Shown: positions 25,884-35,976, counted from the stretch's first letter. The stretch is 64,000 nucleotides of DNA from Roseiarcus sp963824475 (GCA_963824475.1 CAWGPR010000007.1:372001-436000), one strand, 5' to 3'. Made by a program: numbers and translations. The notes: a model not told the origin generated them from the sequence alone.

Positions 25884-26832
25884 GCGTCATCTTCGCGCGC
25901 GGGTCGACCAGCGCGATCAAAATGTCCGCGATCAGGTTGCCGAGCACGACCACGAAGGCGCCGACCATCAGGATGGCCATGAGAACGGGATAGTCGCGAG
26001 AGCCGAGCGCGTTGACGAAGAGGAGGCCCATTCCGGGCCAGCTGAACACAGTCTCGGTCACGAGCGCGCCGCCGACGAGCAGCGGGAGCTGCAATCCGCC
26101 TAGCGTGATCAGCGGCACCAGCGCGGCCCGGAGCGCATGATTGACGAGGACGCGGCTCGGCCGCAGCCCCTTGGCCCGCGCCGTGCGGATGAAATCCTGA
26201 TTGAGGATCTCGAGCATGTAGGAGCGCGTATAGCGGCTCCATTGAGCGACCAGCACGAGCGCGAGCACGGCGACCGGGAGGATCAGATGTCGGAGCGCGT
26301 CGAGGAAGCCGCCGCCGTCGGTGCTGCGATTTCCCCCTGCCGGAAGCCAGCCCAGAGTCTGCGCGAAAATGAAGATCGCGAGCAGGCCGAACCAGAAGGT
26401 CGGCAGCGACAGCGCCACCATCGCCGCAACCGCCGTCGCATGGTCGAGAAGCGACCCGCGCTTCACCGCCGACAGGACGCCGATCGCCACACCGATCAGA
26501 AGCGACAGGCAGAGCGCCGATCCCATCAGCTCGAAAGTCGCGGGCAGCCGGTCGAATACGACTTCGCGCACCGGCTGCCCGCCGAAGAAACTATAGCCCC
26601 AATTGCCGGTGAAGACGCCGGCGGCCCATTTGAAATATTGCACCCAGACCGGCTGATCGAGCCCGAACTGGACCTTGATGCGCTCAATGTCTTGCGCGGT
26701 CACCGTCGGGTTCAGCGTGTACATGGCGAGCGGGCCGCCTGGGGCGAGGTGCATCAGCGCGAAGCCGATGACCGACACGCCCACGAGCAGGACCGCCGAT
26801 TGGGCCAGGCGGTTGACCAGGAAGCGGCCCAC
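25876..26832 (-). CDS. Oligopeptide-type ABC transporter permease (DppB/OppB type)
   Basis: 318 residues. Begins MGRFLVNRLAQSAVLLVGVSVIGFAL, with the typical VVFDRLPATFELMGSALCLSL and EAA-type loop (IRTARAKGLRPSRVLVNHALR), ending in the signature IADILIALVDPRAKM. Inner-membrane permease half; the binding-protein gene lies 10 bases upstream. Confidence 0.94.
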   Translation of the reverse strand: MGRFLVNRLAQSAVLLVGVSVIGFALMHLAPGGPLAMYTLNPTVTAQDIERIKVQFGLDQPVWVQYFKWAAGVFTGNWGYSFFGGQPVREVVFDRLPATFELMGSALCLSLLIGVAIGVLSAVKRGSLLDHATAVAAMVALSLPTFWFGLLAIFIFAQTLGWLPAGGNRSTDGGGFLDALRHLILPVAVLALVLVAQWSRYTRSYMLEILNQDFIRTARAKGLRPSRVLVNHALRAALVPLITLGGLQLPLLVGGALVTETVFSWPGMGLLFVNALGSRDYPVLMAILMVGAFVVVLGNLIADILIALVDPRAKMTHV

Positions 26833-26842
26833 ACCCGACGGC

Positions 26843-28534
26843 TCAGGCCGTCGTCCAGTCCGCCGTGTTCCACGCGTTCGAGGTCAAATAGGGATTCACC
26901 TCGTAGCCCTTCATGCGATCCTTTACGCCGACGATCAACTGGTAAGAGAAGATCGGCGCGAAGGGCAGGTCGTCAAGCAGGATCGCCTGGATCTTGTCGT
27001 AGATCGCCTTACGCTCCTCGAGGTTGGTGGTCGTCACGCCCTTGTTGGAGAGTTCGTCGATCTCCGGGTTCTGGTATTGGACGTAATTCGAGCCGCTGCC
27101 TCCCTTGGCCGGAATCGCGGTCGAGCGGATGCGGTCGCCATAGTCCGGGTCCGGATAGAGCAGGGCGTCCCAGCCGACCATCAGTGTGTCGAACTGGCTC
27201 TGGACCGTGTAGTCGCCCCATACGACAGAGGCAGGCATGTTCTTGATCGTCATCTCGACATTGATCTTCTTGAAGTTCTGCTGAAGGAGCTGCTGCGCCT
27301 GCTCGCGCGACTTGTTGCCGGCGGTGGTCGACATGCTGAAGGCGAGGCGGACCCCGTCCTTCGCGCGCACCCCGTCGGCCGCGACCTTCCAGCCCGCTTC
27401 GTCCAGGAGCGTCGCCGCCTTCTGCGGATCGTAGCCCGGATCGACCAGCGCCTTGTTGTAGGCCCAGTGGTTTGGAGGCAGGTAGCTCAGCGTCGGGACA
27501 GGCACGCCGTAATAGACCGCGTCGATCCACCCCTTGCGGTCGACCGCCATATAGAGCGCCTTTCGCACCCGCTTGTCCTGAAACTGCGGCTTGCCGCAAT
27601 TGAAGTAGATGAACTCGACGAAGGGGTTGGGGTTCAGCAGGATCTTCGAGCCGGGGAGCCCTTTCGCCCGCTGGTAGAGCAGCGGCGGGATGCCCTGGAT
27701 GTCGTAGACGTCCACCTCGCCGGTCTGGAACTGCGCGAACAACGTCTGCTGGTCTGGCACGTATTTCTGGACGAGCGAGGTCAGCTTCGGCGCGCCGCCG
27801 TGATATTTCGGATTGGGCTCGAAAGCGATGTAGCTGCCCGCCACCCGCTCCTTGAACTTGAACGGGCCGGTTCCGACCGGATTGGTGTTGAAGGGGGCAA
27901 TGTTGATGTCGGGGACGGTCGAGAGGATATGCTTCGGAATGACGCTCGTCTTCTGCCATGAGACGAGATAGGGGGCGAAGCTGTCCTTGAGCTTGATCTC
28001 GATCGTGTGATCGTCCTTCGTGACGTAGTGCTCGACGTGCTCGTGCCCCTCGCGGCTCCGCACAGTGACTTTCGGATTGAGGATAACGTCGAGGGTGAAG
28101 GCGACGTCGTCGGCGGTGAACGGCGCGCCGTCGTGCCACAAGACGTCGGGACGCAGCTTGATCGTCCATGTGAGGCCGTCCTTCGAGACGCCGCCGTTTT
28201 CCACCGTCGGGATCTCGGCCGCCAGATTGGGAATGAACTTCCCCTGGGGATCGATCTGCCACAGAGAATCGAAGACGATGAATTCGACGCACGTCTCGAC
28301 GCCGGTGTTCACGTAGAGCAGCGGATTGAAGTTGACCGCCTCCTGCGTCACCCCGACCACACATTGGCCGGCGGTGGCCGCCTTCGCGGGATCGGATAGG
28401 AGGAGCGACGAGACGCCGACGCCGCCTCCGAGGGCGGGCAGCGCGAGGCCTGCGAGCAGGACATCGCGGCGGCTCAGCCCACGTTCCGTCGAAGCGCCGT
28501 CCGTCGGCATAGTCGCGAGCCCGTTTTCCGTCAT
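26843..28534 (-). CDS. Oligopeptide-type ABC transporter substrate-binding protein
   Basis: 563 residues, type II/cluster C periplasmic-binding fold (SBP_bac_5). The N-terminus has twin arginines and a hydrophobic stretch (LSRRDVLLAGLALPALGGGVG), pointing to Tat export. Family blocks are LTWTIKLRPDVLWHDGAPFTADDVAFTLD, VGTGPFKFKERV and DKRVRKALYMAVDRKGWI. The ligand could be a peptide, an opine or another amino-acid conjugate; the downstream oxidases suggest an N-alkylated amino compound. Confidence 0.93.
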   Translation of the reverse strand: MTENGLATMPTDGASTERGLSRRDVLLAGLALPALGGGVGVSSLLLSDPAKAATAGQCVVGVTQEAVNFNPLLYVNTGVETCVEFIVFDSLWQIDPQGKFIPNLAAEIPTVENGGVSKDGLTWTIKLRPDVLWHDGAPFTADDVAFTLDVILNPKVTVRSREGHEHVEHYVTKDDHTIEIKLKDSFAPYLVSWQKTSVIPKHILSTVPDINIAPFNTNPVGTGPFKFKERVAGSYIAFEPNPKYHGGAPKLTSLVQKYVPDQQTLFAQFQTGEVDVYDIQGIPPLLYQRAKGLPGSKILLNPNPFVEFIYFNCGKPQFQDKRVRKALYMAVDRKGWIDAVYYGVPVPTLSYLPPNHWAYNKALVDPGYDPQKAATLLDEAGWKVAADGVRAKDGVRLAFSMSTTAGNKSREQAQQLLQQNFKKINVEMTIKNMPASVVWGDYTVQSQFDTLMVGWDALLYPDPDYGDRIRSTAIPAKGGSGSNYVQYQNPEIDELSNKGVTTTNLEERKAIYDKIQAILLDDLPFAPIFSYQLIVGVKDRMKGYEVNPYLTSNAWNTADWTTA

Positions 28535-28570
28535 CTGCCTCTCCTTCGGTAGAACCGACCCTTGTCCCGG

Positions 28571-29773
28571 CTAGAAATTCAACGCCTGTTTCAAGTCGTC
28601 GATCAGATCACAAGCATCTTCCAGGCCAACCGAGAGCCTCATCAGATCCATCGTAACGCCGGTCGCGGCTTCAGCGCCAGTCTGGCCCTTTTGCCGCGCC
28701 TGGGCGAGCCCGCCGGGATGCATGATGAGCGATTCGACGTCGCCGAGGCTCACTGCGCGGGCGATCAACTTCAGCCGGTCCATCATCCGGACCGCGCCGT
28801 GGTAGCCGGACTTCAGCTCGAAGGACATCATCCCACCGCCGCCGCTCATCTGGCGGCGCGCGATCGCGTAGCGCGGATAGGCCGGGAGGAATGGATAGCG
28901 AACGACGCGCACGGCCGGATGGGCGGCCAGCATCTCGGCCACCGCCAGCGCGTTTTCGCCATGCTGGCGCATCCGCACCTGCAGGGTCTTGAGGCCGCGC
29001 AGAACGAGGAAGCAGGCCATGGGAGAGAGAGTCGCGCCGGTGAGGTAGCGCAGGCCGCGGTTTCGGACGGCGTGGATCGTGGCGGCGTCGCCGACCACGA
29101 CGCCGCCCAGCAGGTCGCCGTGGCCATTGATGTATTTCGTCAGGGAATGAACGACGAGGTCCGCGCCGTGTTCGAGCGGCCGCTGGAGGGCAGGCGAGGC
29201 GAAGGTCGAGTCGACGACAACGGTGAGCCCTGCGGCGTGGGCTGCCTCCGACAGCGCCCGGATGTCGAGCACGTCGCCGGTCGGATTGATCGGGGTTTCG
29301 AAATAGACGAAGCGGCTTTTCGGCGTGATTGCGCGTCGAAGCACCTCAGGGTGCGAAAGGTCGATCTTGACGACGTTGGCGCCGAGCCGCGGCAATCCTT
29401 CTTCGGTCAGCGCCGTCGTGTTCGAGTAGAGCGTCTCATGGACGATGATCTCGTCGCCCGGGTTCATCAGCGACAGGAACAGCGAGGCGATCGCGGCCAT
29501 GCCCGAGGCGGTGACGACCGCCGCCTCCGCGCCCTCGAGATCGGCGATCCGGCGCTCGAGCAGATCCTGGGTCGGGTTGTGTTCGCGCCCATAGAGGAAG
29601 CCGTGCGCCTCGTTGGCGATCACCGCATTGGCGGTTTCGACGTCGGGAAACGCGAAGGTCGAGGTCATGTAGATCGGCGGCGCCACGGCGCCTCGATCCT
29701 GCAGCGGATTGTAGCCGGAATGAATCGCGCGGGTCTGGAAGCCGAAAGCGCGATTGGGGAGATGCGACGTCAT
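28571..29773 (-). CDS. Cys/Met metabolism PLP-dependent enzyme (gamma-lyase/gamma-synthase type)
   Basis: 400 residues from the ATG at 29773, which overlaps the soxG stop by one base (TAATG). Fold type I enzyme of the cystathionine gamma-synthase/methionine gamma-lyase family: NPTQDLLERRIADLEGAEAAVVTASGMAAI, the PLP-binding Asp in VVVDSTFASP, and the Schiff-base Lys in VVHSLTKYINGHGD. The C-terminal SLGDVESLIMHPGG is typical. The position inside an amine-oxidising operon suggests that it cleaves or transfers a side chain of the imported substrate rather than making methionine. Confidence 0.92.
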   Translation of the reverse strand: MTSHLPNRAFGFQTRAIHSGYNPLQDRGAVAPPIYMTSTFAFPDVETANAVIANEAHGFLYGREHNPTQDLLERRIADLEGAEAAVVTASGMAAIASLFLSLMNPGDEIIVHETLYSNTTALTEEGLPRLGANVVKIDLSHPEVLRRAITPKSRFVYFETPINPTGDVLDIRALSEAAHAAGLTVVVDSTFASPALQRPLEHGADLVVHSLTKYINGHGDLLGGVVVGDAATIHAVRNRGLRYLTGATLSPMACFLVLRGLKTLQVRMRQHGENALAVAEMLAAHPAVRVVRYPFLPAYPRYAIARRQMSGGGGMMSFELKSGYHGAVRMMDRLKLIARAVSLGDVESLIMHPGGLAQARQKGQTGAEAATGVTMDLMRLSVGLEDACDLIDDLKQALNF

Positions 29774-30360
29774 TACGTGGGTCCTGAGTCCGGCATAGCG
29801 GAGCGATAGGGCTTTGGCGCCGGTTCGAACCGGACGCCATGACCAGCGGAGGCTTCGAGAAGCTCCTCGATCAGCCAGCGCGCATAGGTCGAGCCGATGA
29901 TGAGGTCGAAGCTCGGCGTCGGGTCGACGAAACGGATTCCGCAGGCGACATGCGCGATCCGCGTCATCGCCGCCGAGCCCGGCCGGAAGGCGCGCGGGTG
30001 GAGGTCGAGACGGCAGCAGGTCGCGAGCGCCGACCGGGCCGGCGCGCCAGCGAAACGGATTACGCTGCGGCCGCTGCTCTGATCGACCGCGGCGCCGAGG
30101 CCCGCCGTCGCGGCGGCGACTTGGGCGCGCAGAGCGCCCGGCGCGGAAGGTTCGCTTTCCAAGAGCCAGCCGCCTGGCTGGATCCAGATGGCGTCGGCTT
30201 GGGCGCCGGCCGCCCACCGTCCCGGCGGCGGGAGGTCGAGGCCGAAGGCCGCCTTGATCGCGACGGCGAGCGCGTTCGCCTTGTCCTTTCGGGCCACGAG
30301 CTGCACCAGGCTGCGCGGGCGTTCAGCGACCGCGAGCGCCGGTCGCTCAGCCCCGGACAC
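29773..30360 (-). CDS. soxG: Sarcosine oxidase subunit gamma
   Basis: 195 residues. The small GcvT-like subunit of heterotetrameric sarcosine oxidase. Recognisable parts are IWIQPGGWLLESE, VDQSSGRSVIRFAGAPARSALA, CCRLDLHPRAF and FDLIIGSTYARWLIEEL. The start overlaps the soxA stop by 14 bases. The order here (B, D, A, G on the minus strand) is the usual soxBDAG order. Confidence 0.9.
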   Translation of the reverse strand: MSGAERPALAVAERPRSLVQLVARKDKANALAVAIKAAFGLDLPPPGRWAAGAQADAIWIQPGGWLLESEPSAPGALRAQVAAATAGLGAAVDQSSGRSVIRFAGAPARSALATCCRLDLHPRAFRPGSAAMTRIAHVACGIRFVDPTPSFDLIIGSTYARWLIEELLEASAGHGVRFEPAPKPYRSAMPDSGPT

Positions 30361-33253
30361 GGGCGTTCTCCGGATCGACGAAGCACGGGCTGGTCACGAC
30401 GACCTCGACGCGCTCGTCGTGCAGCGGCGAAACCGCCCAGAGGCGCTTGTCGCGCCAGCTCTCAGCCTCCTCGAGCAACGCAAGGCCAATCCATTGCTCG
30501 AGTTCGACGGAGCGCGTGACGCTCGTGACGTGGCCCAGGCTCTCGAGCGAGCCCGGCTCCGCAACGAGATGCGCGCCGCCGCGAAGGCGCTGCGCCTTGT
30601 CGACGGGGCGAATTCCGGTGAGGCGAGGGCGGCGCGGATCGGCCAGCGCGGGCCGTCCAGCCAGAATCCGGCCGATAAAGTCGCCGCTCTTCTTCGCCAT
30701 CCGCCCGAGGCCGAGATCGGCGGCGGTCGTGAAACCGCCAAGCTCATGCCCTGCGGCATGGCCTTTCTCGATCCGCAGGACGCCCATTGCCTCGAGCCCG
30801 TAGGGCGCGATTCCGAACTCACGCCCGGCGCCGAGGATGGCCTCCCAGATCTGCTCGGCGAAACACGAGGGCGCGGCGACTTCGTACGCCAGCTCGCCCG
30901 AAAAACTGATGCGGAAGACGCGCGCCGGCACGCCGCCGATCGTCCCTTCGCCCGTCGCCATGAACGGGAAAGCCGCATTCGACAGGTCGAGGCCCGCGAC
31001 GATTTTCATGAGCGTGTCTCGACTCCGCGGCCCGGCAACCGACATCTGCGCCCACTCGTCGGTCACCGAGCAGAACATGAGGTCGAGTTCAGGCCAGACC
31101 GTCTGGGCGTGGAACTCCATGTGATCGAGGACGGCCGGCGCCGCGCCCGTCGTCGTGGTTAGAAGGAAATGCTCGAGCCCGAGCCGCGAGACGGTTCCAT
31201 CGTCGAACACGATTCCATCCTCGCGCAGCATCAGCCCATATCGCGCGCGGCCGACGGGCAGCGTCGACATCGTGTTGGCGTAGAGGCGGTCCAGGAAGAC
31301 GGCGGCGTCCGGGCCCTGCAGGTCGACCTTGCCGAGCGTTGAGACGTCGCAGACGCCGACGCCGGAGCGCACCATGCGCGCCTCGCGTAAGATTGCCGTC
31401 CACGCGTCTTCGCCTGCGTTCGGGTAGTAGAACGGACGCATCCATGCGCCGGCGCGCTGCATGACGGCGTCGTGGCGGCCGTGCCAGTCGTGCAGGGCGG
31501 TGCGTCGGATGGGCTCGAAGCGGTCGCCCGTGGCGCGCCCCGCGAAAGCGCCGAAGGCCACGGGCGCCGTATAAGGCCGGAAGGTCGGCAAGCCGACTAC
31601 CTCGGGCGTCTCGCCCCGCGCCTCCGCCAGGATCGCCGCGCCGACCAGCCCGCCGATCTTGCCCTGATCGGTCGCCATATTGTGGGTGGTGTAGCGCTTG
31701 GCGTGCTCGATGTGGCTGAACCCCTCCTGATGCGCGAGGCGGATGTCCTCCGCCGTGACGTCGTGCTGGAGGTCCAGGAAGCTCTTGCCCCGTCCTCTGA
31801 CTTCCCACAGCGGTTCGAGGGCGAGCGCGGGCGGCTCGTCTTTCGGCAAGGGAAAATCGGCGTCGTTCGGAAAGCCCGCGAGGCGCGCCGCCTCGCGTCC
31901 GGCGGCGAGGCCGTCGCGGGCGGCGGCGCCAATCCCGAACACGCCCCGCGCCGCTCCGGCCGAGCGCTCCGCTTGAACGGGGACGCCGGGGATGGGGCTC
32001 GCAAGCTCGGCGCTCCATGCCGTCTTCGCGCCGGACTGGCTCGTTAGGTCGACGTTCGGATTCCAGCCGCCCGAGACGCACAGCAGGTCGGCCTCGACCG
32101 TCTCGGCGCTTCCGCCGTCTCCGCGACGATGGACTTCGACTCGGCGCCCGTCGAAACCCGCGACTTCGCAGGCGGGGCGCACATCGAGCCCGGTCGCCTC
32201 CGGACCCTTCGCCCGAGCATCGACCACGACCACGCGTTCGAGCCCCGCTTCCTTCAAGGCGCGCGCCGTCGCATAGGCGCTGTCGTTGTTCGTGAACACG
32301 ACCGCGCGGCGGCCTGGCGCGACGCCGAACCGACGCAGATAGACGAGCGCCGCCCCCGCCATCATGACGCCGGGCCGGTCGTTGCCCGGGAAGGCGATCA
32401 GCCGCTCCGTTGCGCCGGTCGTCAGCACGACCTGCCTTGCGCGGATGACGTGGCGGCGTTGCCGTATTTCGCCTTCGCCAAGCGGCCCGTCCGAAAGCTT
32501 CTCGATCGCGCCAAGGCAATTGTGGTCGTAATAGCCGAAGACGTTGGTCCGCTTCAGGATAGCGACTTCCGGGATCGCTTCGAGCGCCGCGATCATGTCG
32601 CTGCGCCAGCTCTCCAAAGCCGGGTCGAGCAACAGGCCGCCGCCGAGCAGGCCCTCGCGCTCACAGAGAATCACGCGGGCCCCGGCGCCGCCAGCCGCCC
32701 GCGCCGCCGCAAGCCCGGCCGCGCCGCCCCCGACGACGAGCACGTCGCAATGGTCGTTCGTGGCCTCGTAGGCGTCGGGGTCGGGCGCACAAGTCGCCCT
32801 TCCGAGCCCGGCGGCGCGACGGATCAGCGGCTCGTAGACCTTCTCCCAGAAGGCGGCCGGCCACATGAAGGTCTTATAGTAGAACCCCGCCGAGATCATT
32901 TCGCCGGCGAGGCCGTTGACCGCCATGAGGTCGAAGGCGAGCGAGGGCCAGCGGTTCTGGCTTCGCCCCACGAGCGCGTCGAACAGCTCGACCTCGGTCG
33001 CCTTGGTGTTCGGCTCCGTGCGCCCCCCTTCGCCGAGTTCGACCAGCGCGTTCGGCTCCTCCGGACCCGCCGTGAGGATTCCACGCGGTCGATGATATTT
33101 GAAACTGCGGCCGACAAGGGTCACGCCATTGGCGATCAGCGCGGAAGCGAGCGTATCTCCTGGATGGCCTTCGAGAACCTTCCCGTCGAAACGAAAGGCG
33201 AGCCGCCGGCTGCGGTCGATGAAGCCGCCCTGAGGAAGACGATAGCCGCTCAT
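30347..33253 (-). CDS. soxA: Sarcosine oxidase subunit alpha
   Basis: 968 residues from the ATG at 33253. Large subunit of heterotetrameric sarcosine oxidase, which demethylates N-methylglycine and passes the one-carbon unit to tetrahydrofolate. An N-terminal ferredoxin-like domain (residues 1-95: GDTLASALIANGV ... SFKYHRPRGIL) is followed by a dinucleotide-binding domain (CDVLVVGGGAAGLAAARAA) and a C-terminal aminomethyltransferase (GcvT) domain from about 590 (RTALHDWHGRHDAVM to MAKKSGDFIGRI). N-methylglutamate dehydrogenase subunit MgdC is homologous, so other N-methyl amino acids are possible substrates. Confidence 0.93.
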   Translation of the reverse strand: MSGYRLPQGGFIDRSRRLAFRFDGKVLEGHPGDTLASALIANGVTLVGRSFKYHRPRGILTAGPEEPNALVELGEGGRTEPNTKATEVELFDALVGRSQNRWPSLAFDLMAVNGLAGEMISAGFYYKTFMWPAAFWEKVYEPLIRRAAGLGRATCAPDPDAYEATNDHCDVLVVGGGAAGLAAARAAGGAGARVILCEREGLLGGGLLLDPALESWRSDMIAALEAIPEVAILKRTNVFGYYDHNCLGAIEKLSDGPLGEGEIRQRRHVIRARQVVLTTGATERLIAFPGNDRPGVMMAGAALVYLRRFGVAPGRRAVVFTNNDSAYATARALKEAGLERVVVVDARAKGPEATGLDVRPACEVAGFDGRRVEVHRRGDGGSAETVEADLLCVSGGWNPNVDLTSQSGAKTAWSAELASPIPGVPVQAERSAGAARGVFGIGAAARDGLAAGREAARLAGFPNDADFPLPKDEPPALALEPLWEVRGRGKSFLDLQHDVTAEDIRLAHQEGFSHIEHAKRYTTHNMATDQGKIGGLVGAAILAEARGETPEVVGLPTFRPYTAPVAFGAFAGRATGDRFEPIRRTALHDWHGRHDAVMQRAGAWMRPFYYPNAGEDAWTAILREARMVRSGVGVCDVSTLGKVDLQGPDAAVFLDRLYANTMSTLPVGRARYGLMLREDGIVFDDGTVSRLGLEHFLLTTTTGAAPAVLDHMEFHAQTVWPELDLMFCSVTDEWAQMSVAGPRSRDTLMKIVAGLDLSNAAFPFMATGEGTIGGVPARVFRISFSGELAYEVAAPSCFAEQIWEAILGAGREFGIAPYGLEAMGVLRIEKGHAAGHELGGFTTAADLGLGRMAKKSGDFIGRILAGRPALADPRRPRLTGIRPVDKAQRLRGGAHLVAEPGSLESLGHVTSVTRSVELEQWIGLALLEEAESWRDKRLWAVSPLHDERVEVVVTSPCFVDPENARVRG

Positions 33254-33525
33254 GCGGGTGTGTGCGGGAGCGTTTCGGCGGGGCCGACGGCTGCGCGGAT
33301 CTCGTGGGTGAGCGTATTGCGCTCGACTTTCAGCCATTGCCGGCAGCCGGCATGGTGCTGCCACCATTCCGCGTGCCAGCCGCGCGGATTGGCGCGCGTA
33401 TAGACGTAATCGTAGAAAGCCTGCTCGCCCGCATCTGGCGCCGGCCGCTTCACGCTCGCGTCGCCGCGATAGTGGAACTCGTCCTCGGGCCGGGCGCCGC
33501 AGAAGGGACAGGGAATGAGCTGCAT
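33250..33525 (-). CDS. soxD: Sarcosine oxidase subunit delta
   Basis: 91 residues. Zinc-binding small subunit: the CPFCG knuckle at residues 6-10 and a later Cys in HHAGCRQWLKVERNT, with the family blocks EFHYRGDA and PRGWHAEWWQH. It overlaps the soxA start by 4 bases. Confidence 0.93.
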   Translation of the reverse strand: MQLIPCPFCGARPEDEFHYRGDASVKRPAPDAGEQAFYDYVYTRANPRGWHAEWWQHHAGCRQWLKVERNTLTHEIRAAVGPAETLPHTPA

Positions 33526-33530
33526 GGCTT

Positions 33531-34787
33531 CTATTGCGCCCAGGGGCTGGGGCCAGCGCCGCGCTCGTCGATGAGGCGCCCTTCGCGGAAGCGGTCGATC
33601 GTGAGATCAGCGTTGAGCGGATGAGGCTCGTCCATCGCGATCGTATGGGCGAAGCACCAGCCCGAGGCCGGCGTCGCCTTGAAGCCGCCGTAGCACCAGC
33701 CGCCGTTGAAATAGAGGCCAGAGACAGGCGTCTTGCAGATGAAGGGCGAGCCGTCCATCGTCATGTCCATCACGCCCGCCCATTGCCGCAGAACGCGCAG
33801 GCGCGAAAGCGACGGCATCATCGCGACCGCGGCGCCCATCAGATGTTCGACCAGCGGAAGGTTGCCACGCTGCGAATAGGAATTGTAGCCGTCCAGATTG
33901 CCGCCGAACACGAGCCCGCCCTTGTCGGACTGGCTGATATAGAAATGACCGGCGCCGAAGGTCGCAACACAGTCGATATAGGGCTTGATCGCCTCCGACA
34001 CGAAAGCCTGTAGGAGATGGGTCTCGACCGGAAGGGTGAGCCCCGCCATGGCGGCAAGCCGGGAGGTGTTTCCGGCGACCGCCACGCCGACCTTGCCGGC
34101 GCCGATGAAGCCGCGCGTCGTCTCGACGCCGACGACCTTTCCGCCGTCGCGCCGAATGCCCGTAACCTCGCAATGTTCAAGGATGTCGACCCCGCGCCGG
34201 TCGCCGGCCCGGGCAAAGCCCCAGATCACCGCGTCGTGCCGCGCCGTGCCGCCGCGCGGCTGAAGCAATCCGCCGAGGATAGGGAACATCGGATTGTCCA
34301 TCGCCGCCATCGGCAGCATGGCGCGAACCCCATCCCGATCGAGGAGCACCGCGTCGACGCCCTGCAGGTGCATCGAATTGCCGCGCCTCGCCGCGAAATC
34401 CCGTTCGGCGTCGGTATGGAAAATGTTGAGGACGCCGCGTTGGCTCATCATCACGTTGTAATTGAGGTCGCGCTCCAGGCCCTCCCACAGCTGCAGCGAC
34501 TTCTCGTAGAAGCGCGTGTTGCTGGGCAGCATGTAGTTCGAGCGGACGATGGTTGTGTTGCGGCCGCCGTTGCCGAGGCCGATCGGCCCCTTTTCGACCA
34601 CCGCGACATTGGCGATACCGTGCCGGCTCGCGAGATAATGGGCCGTCGCAAGGCCGTGGCCTCCGCCGCCCACGATCACGACGTCGTATCGCGGCTTTGG
34701 CTCCGGCTTGCGCCAGGCCGCCTTCCAGCCGCTGTTGCCGCGAAGAGCTTCCGCAAAGAGCCGCCAGCCGGAATAGCGGTCGCTCAT
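33531..34787 (-). CDS. soxB: Sarcosine oxidase subunit beta
   Basis: 418 residues from the ATG at 34787; in-frame ATGs at 34802 and 34808 are alternatives. FAD/FMN-containing catalytic subunit. The dinucleotide-binding motif is YDVVIVGGGGHGLATAHYLA, followed by EKGPIGLGNGGRNTTIVRSNY, the GGLLQPRGGTARHDAV block and the C-terminal GLYFNGGWCYGGFKATPASG. The substrate amine is oxidised here and the product is channelled to subunit alpha. Five bases separate it from soxD. Confidence 0.92.
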   Translation of the reverse strand: MSDRYSGWRLFAEALRGNSGWKAAWRKPEPKPRYDVVIVGGGGHGLATAHYLASRHGIANVAVVEKGPIGLGNGGRNTTIVRSNYMLPSNTRFYEKSLQLWEGLERDLNYNVMMSQRGVLNIFHTDAERDFAARRGNSMHLQGVDAVLLDRDGVRAMLPMAAMDNPMFPILGGLLQPRGGTARHDAVIWGFARAGDRRGVDILEHCEVTGIRRDGGKVVGVETTRGFIGAGKVGVAVAGNTSRLAAMAGLTLPVETHLLQAFVSEAIKPYIDCVATFGAGHFYISQSDKGGLVFGGNLDGYNSYSQRGNLPLVEHLMGAAVAMMPSLSRLRVLRQWAGVMDMTMDGSPFICKTPVSGLYFNGGWCYGGFKATPASGWCFAHTIAMDEPHPLNADLTIDRFREGRLIDERGAGPSPWAQ

Positions 34788-34791
34788 GGGA

Positions 34792-35976
34792 TCAAGCCGC
34801 ATGGACATGGGCGGTCGCGCTCTCGGGCGGCAGCCAACCCTTCCGCTCGCGCCAGCCAGGCGCGAGGTTGCCGAACCGCGACAGGCGGAAAGTAGAGAGG
34901 TCCGTGAAGCTGCATCGACCTTCGGTCACGATCTCGGCGGTCGCCCGGCCGCTTGCCGGCGAAAGACCGAAGCCGACGCTCGACATGGTGGCCACCGTCG
35001 CGTTGTCGACGCCAGGCAGGCGATCGATGACCGGCCGTCCGTCGGGCGTGTTCTCGACTATGCCAGCCCAGGTGCGGATGACCCGCGCGTGGGCGGCCTT
35101 GGGAAAGAGCTCTGCGAGGCGCTTGGCGATATTGCGGGCGATCGGACTCGACGACTTGAGCGCTTCGGATCCCGCGCCACCGGCTGGCAGCCATTCATGC
35201 GGGCCTCCGCCATAGGCGAGATTGCCGCGCAGGGTCTGCCGTCCATAGAGGCCGTTGCCGTCGATTCCGCCCATCGGCATGAGCGGCAGCGGCTCCGTCA
35301 CGATCATCTCCGCGCGCGCAGGAGCGACCGGGACCTCCGCGCCGAGCATCGCCGACAGAACGCCCGTCTGTGGCCCCGCCGCGACGACCACCTGTTCGCA
35401 GGCATAATCCCCTGCGTCCGTCTCAACGGCTTTGACCTTGCCGCCCGCGAGCGTGAAACCCGTCGCCGCGACATTCTGCAGGATGCGCCCGCCGAGATCG
35501 CGGAGCGCCCAGGCATAGGCCTGGACGGTCCGCTGCGGATTGGCGTGGCCGCCGCAGGCGAAATAGGCGCCCCCGACGACATTGTCGCCCGTCAGCGGCG
35601 CCATCTCCCGCACCTGAGCGGGGTCGAACCATTCGGCCGGAAATCCTTGGGCGCGGGCGCTGTCGACTCCGCGCTTCATGGTTTCGAGCTGCTCGTCCGT
35701 CAGCGCGATTTGCAGGCGGCGCGGCTGGAACTCAGTCGGGTAGCCGAGCAACTCGTCCATCATCGGCCAGAGCCGCTGCTCCTCAGCGAACAGGGGCGAT
35801 TGATGATGGGTGCAGCCGCCCCCGTTCCGGCCGGACGCTTCCCAACCGACAACGCCCTTGTCGATGACGAGCACGTCCACCCCGGAGCGCGCCAGCCACC
35901 AGGCCGTGCTGAGCCCGGTGACGCCAGCGCCTACGACGACGACCGAGGCGCCTTTGGGCGTCGTGACGTCCCTCAT
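34792..35976 (-). CDS. FAD-dependent D-amino-acid-oxidase-like subunit (OoxB/HcnC type)
   Basis: 394 residues from the ATG at 35976. DAO-fold flavoprotein: VVVVGAGVTGLSTAWWLARSG, DKGVVGWEASGRNGGG, then C-terminal RTWAGIVENTPDGRPVIDR and SVGFGLSPASGRATAEIV. With the gene immediately upstream it matches the two flavoprotein subunits of opine oxidases, hydrogen cyanide synthase and D-proline/hydroxyproline-type dehydrogenases, which oxidise secondary amines. Its ATG overlaps the upstream stop by 4 bases. Confidence 0.87.
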   Translation of the reverse strand: MRDVTTPKGASVVVVGAGVTGLSTAWWLARSGVDVLVIDKGVVGWEASGRNGGGCTHHQSPLFAEEQRLWPMMDELLGYPTEFQPRRLQIALTDEQLETMKRGVDSARAQGFPAEWFDPAQVREMAPLTGDNVVGGAYFACGGHANPQRTVQAYAWALRDLGGRILQNVAATGFTLAGGKVKAVETDAGDYACEQVVVAAGPQTGVLSAMLGAEVPVAPARAEMIVTEPLPLMPMGGIDGNGLYGRQTLRGNLAYGGGPHEWLPAGGAGSEALKSSSPIARNIAKRLAELFPKAAHARVIRTWAGIVENTPDGRPVIDRLPGVDNATVATMSSVGFGLSPASGRATAEIVTEGRCSFTDLSTFRLSRFGNLAPGWRERKGWLPPESATAHVHAA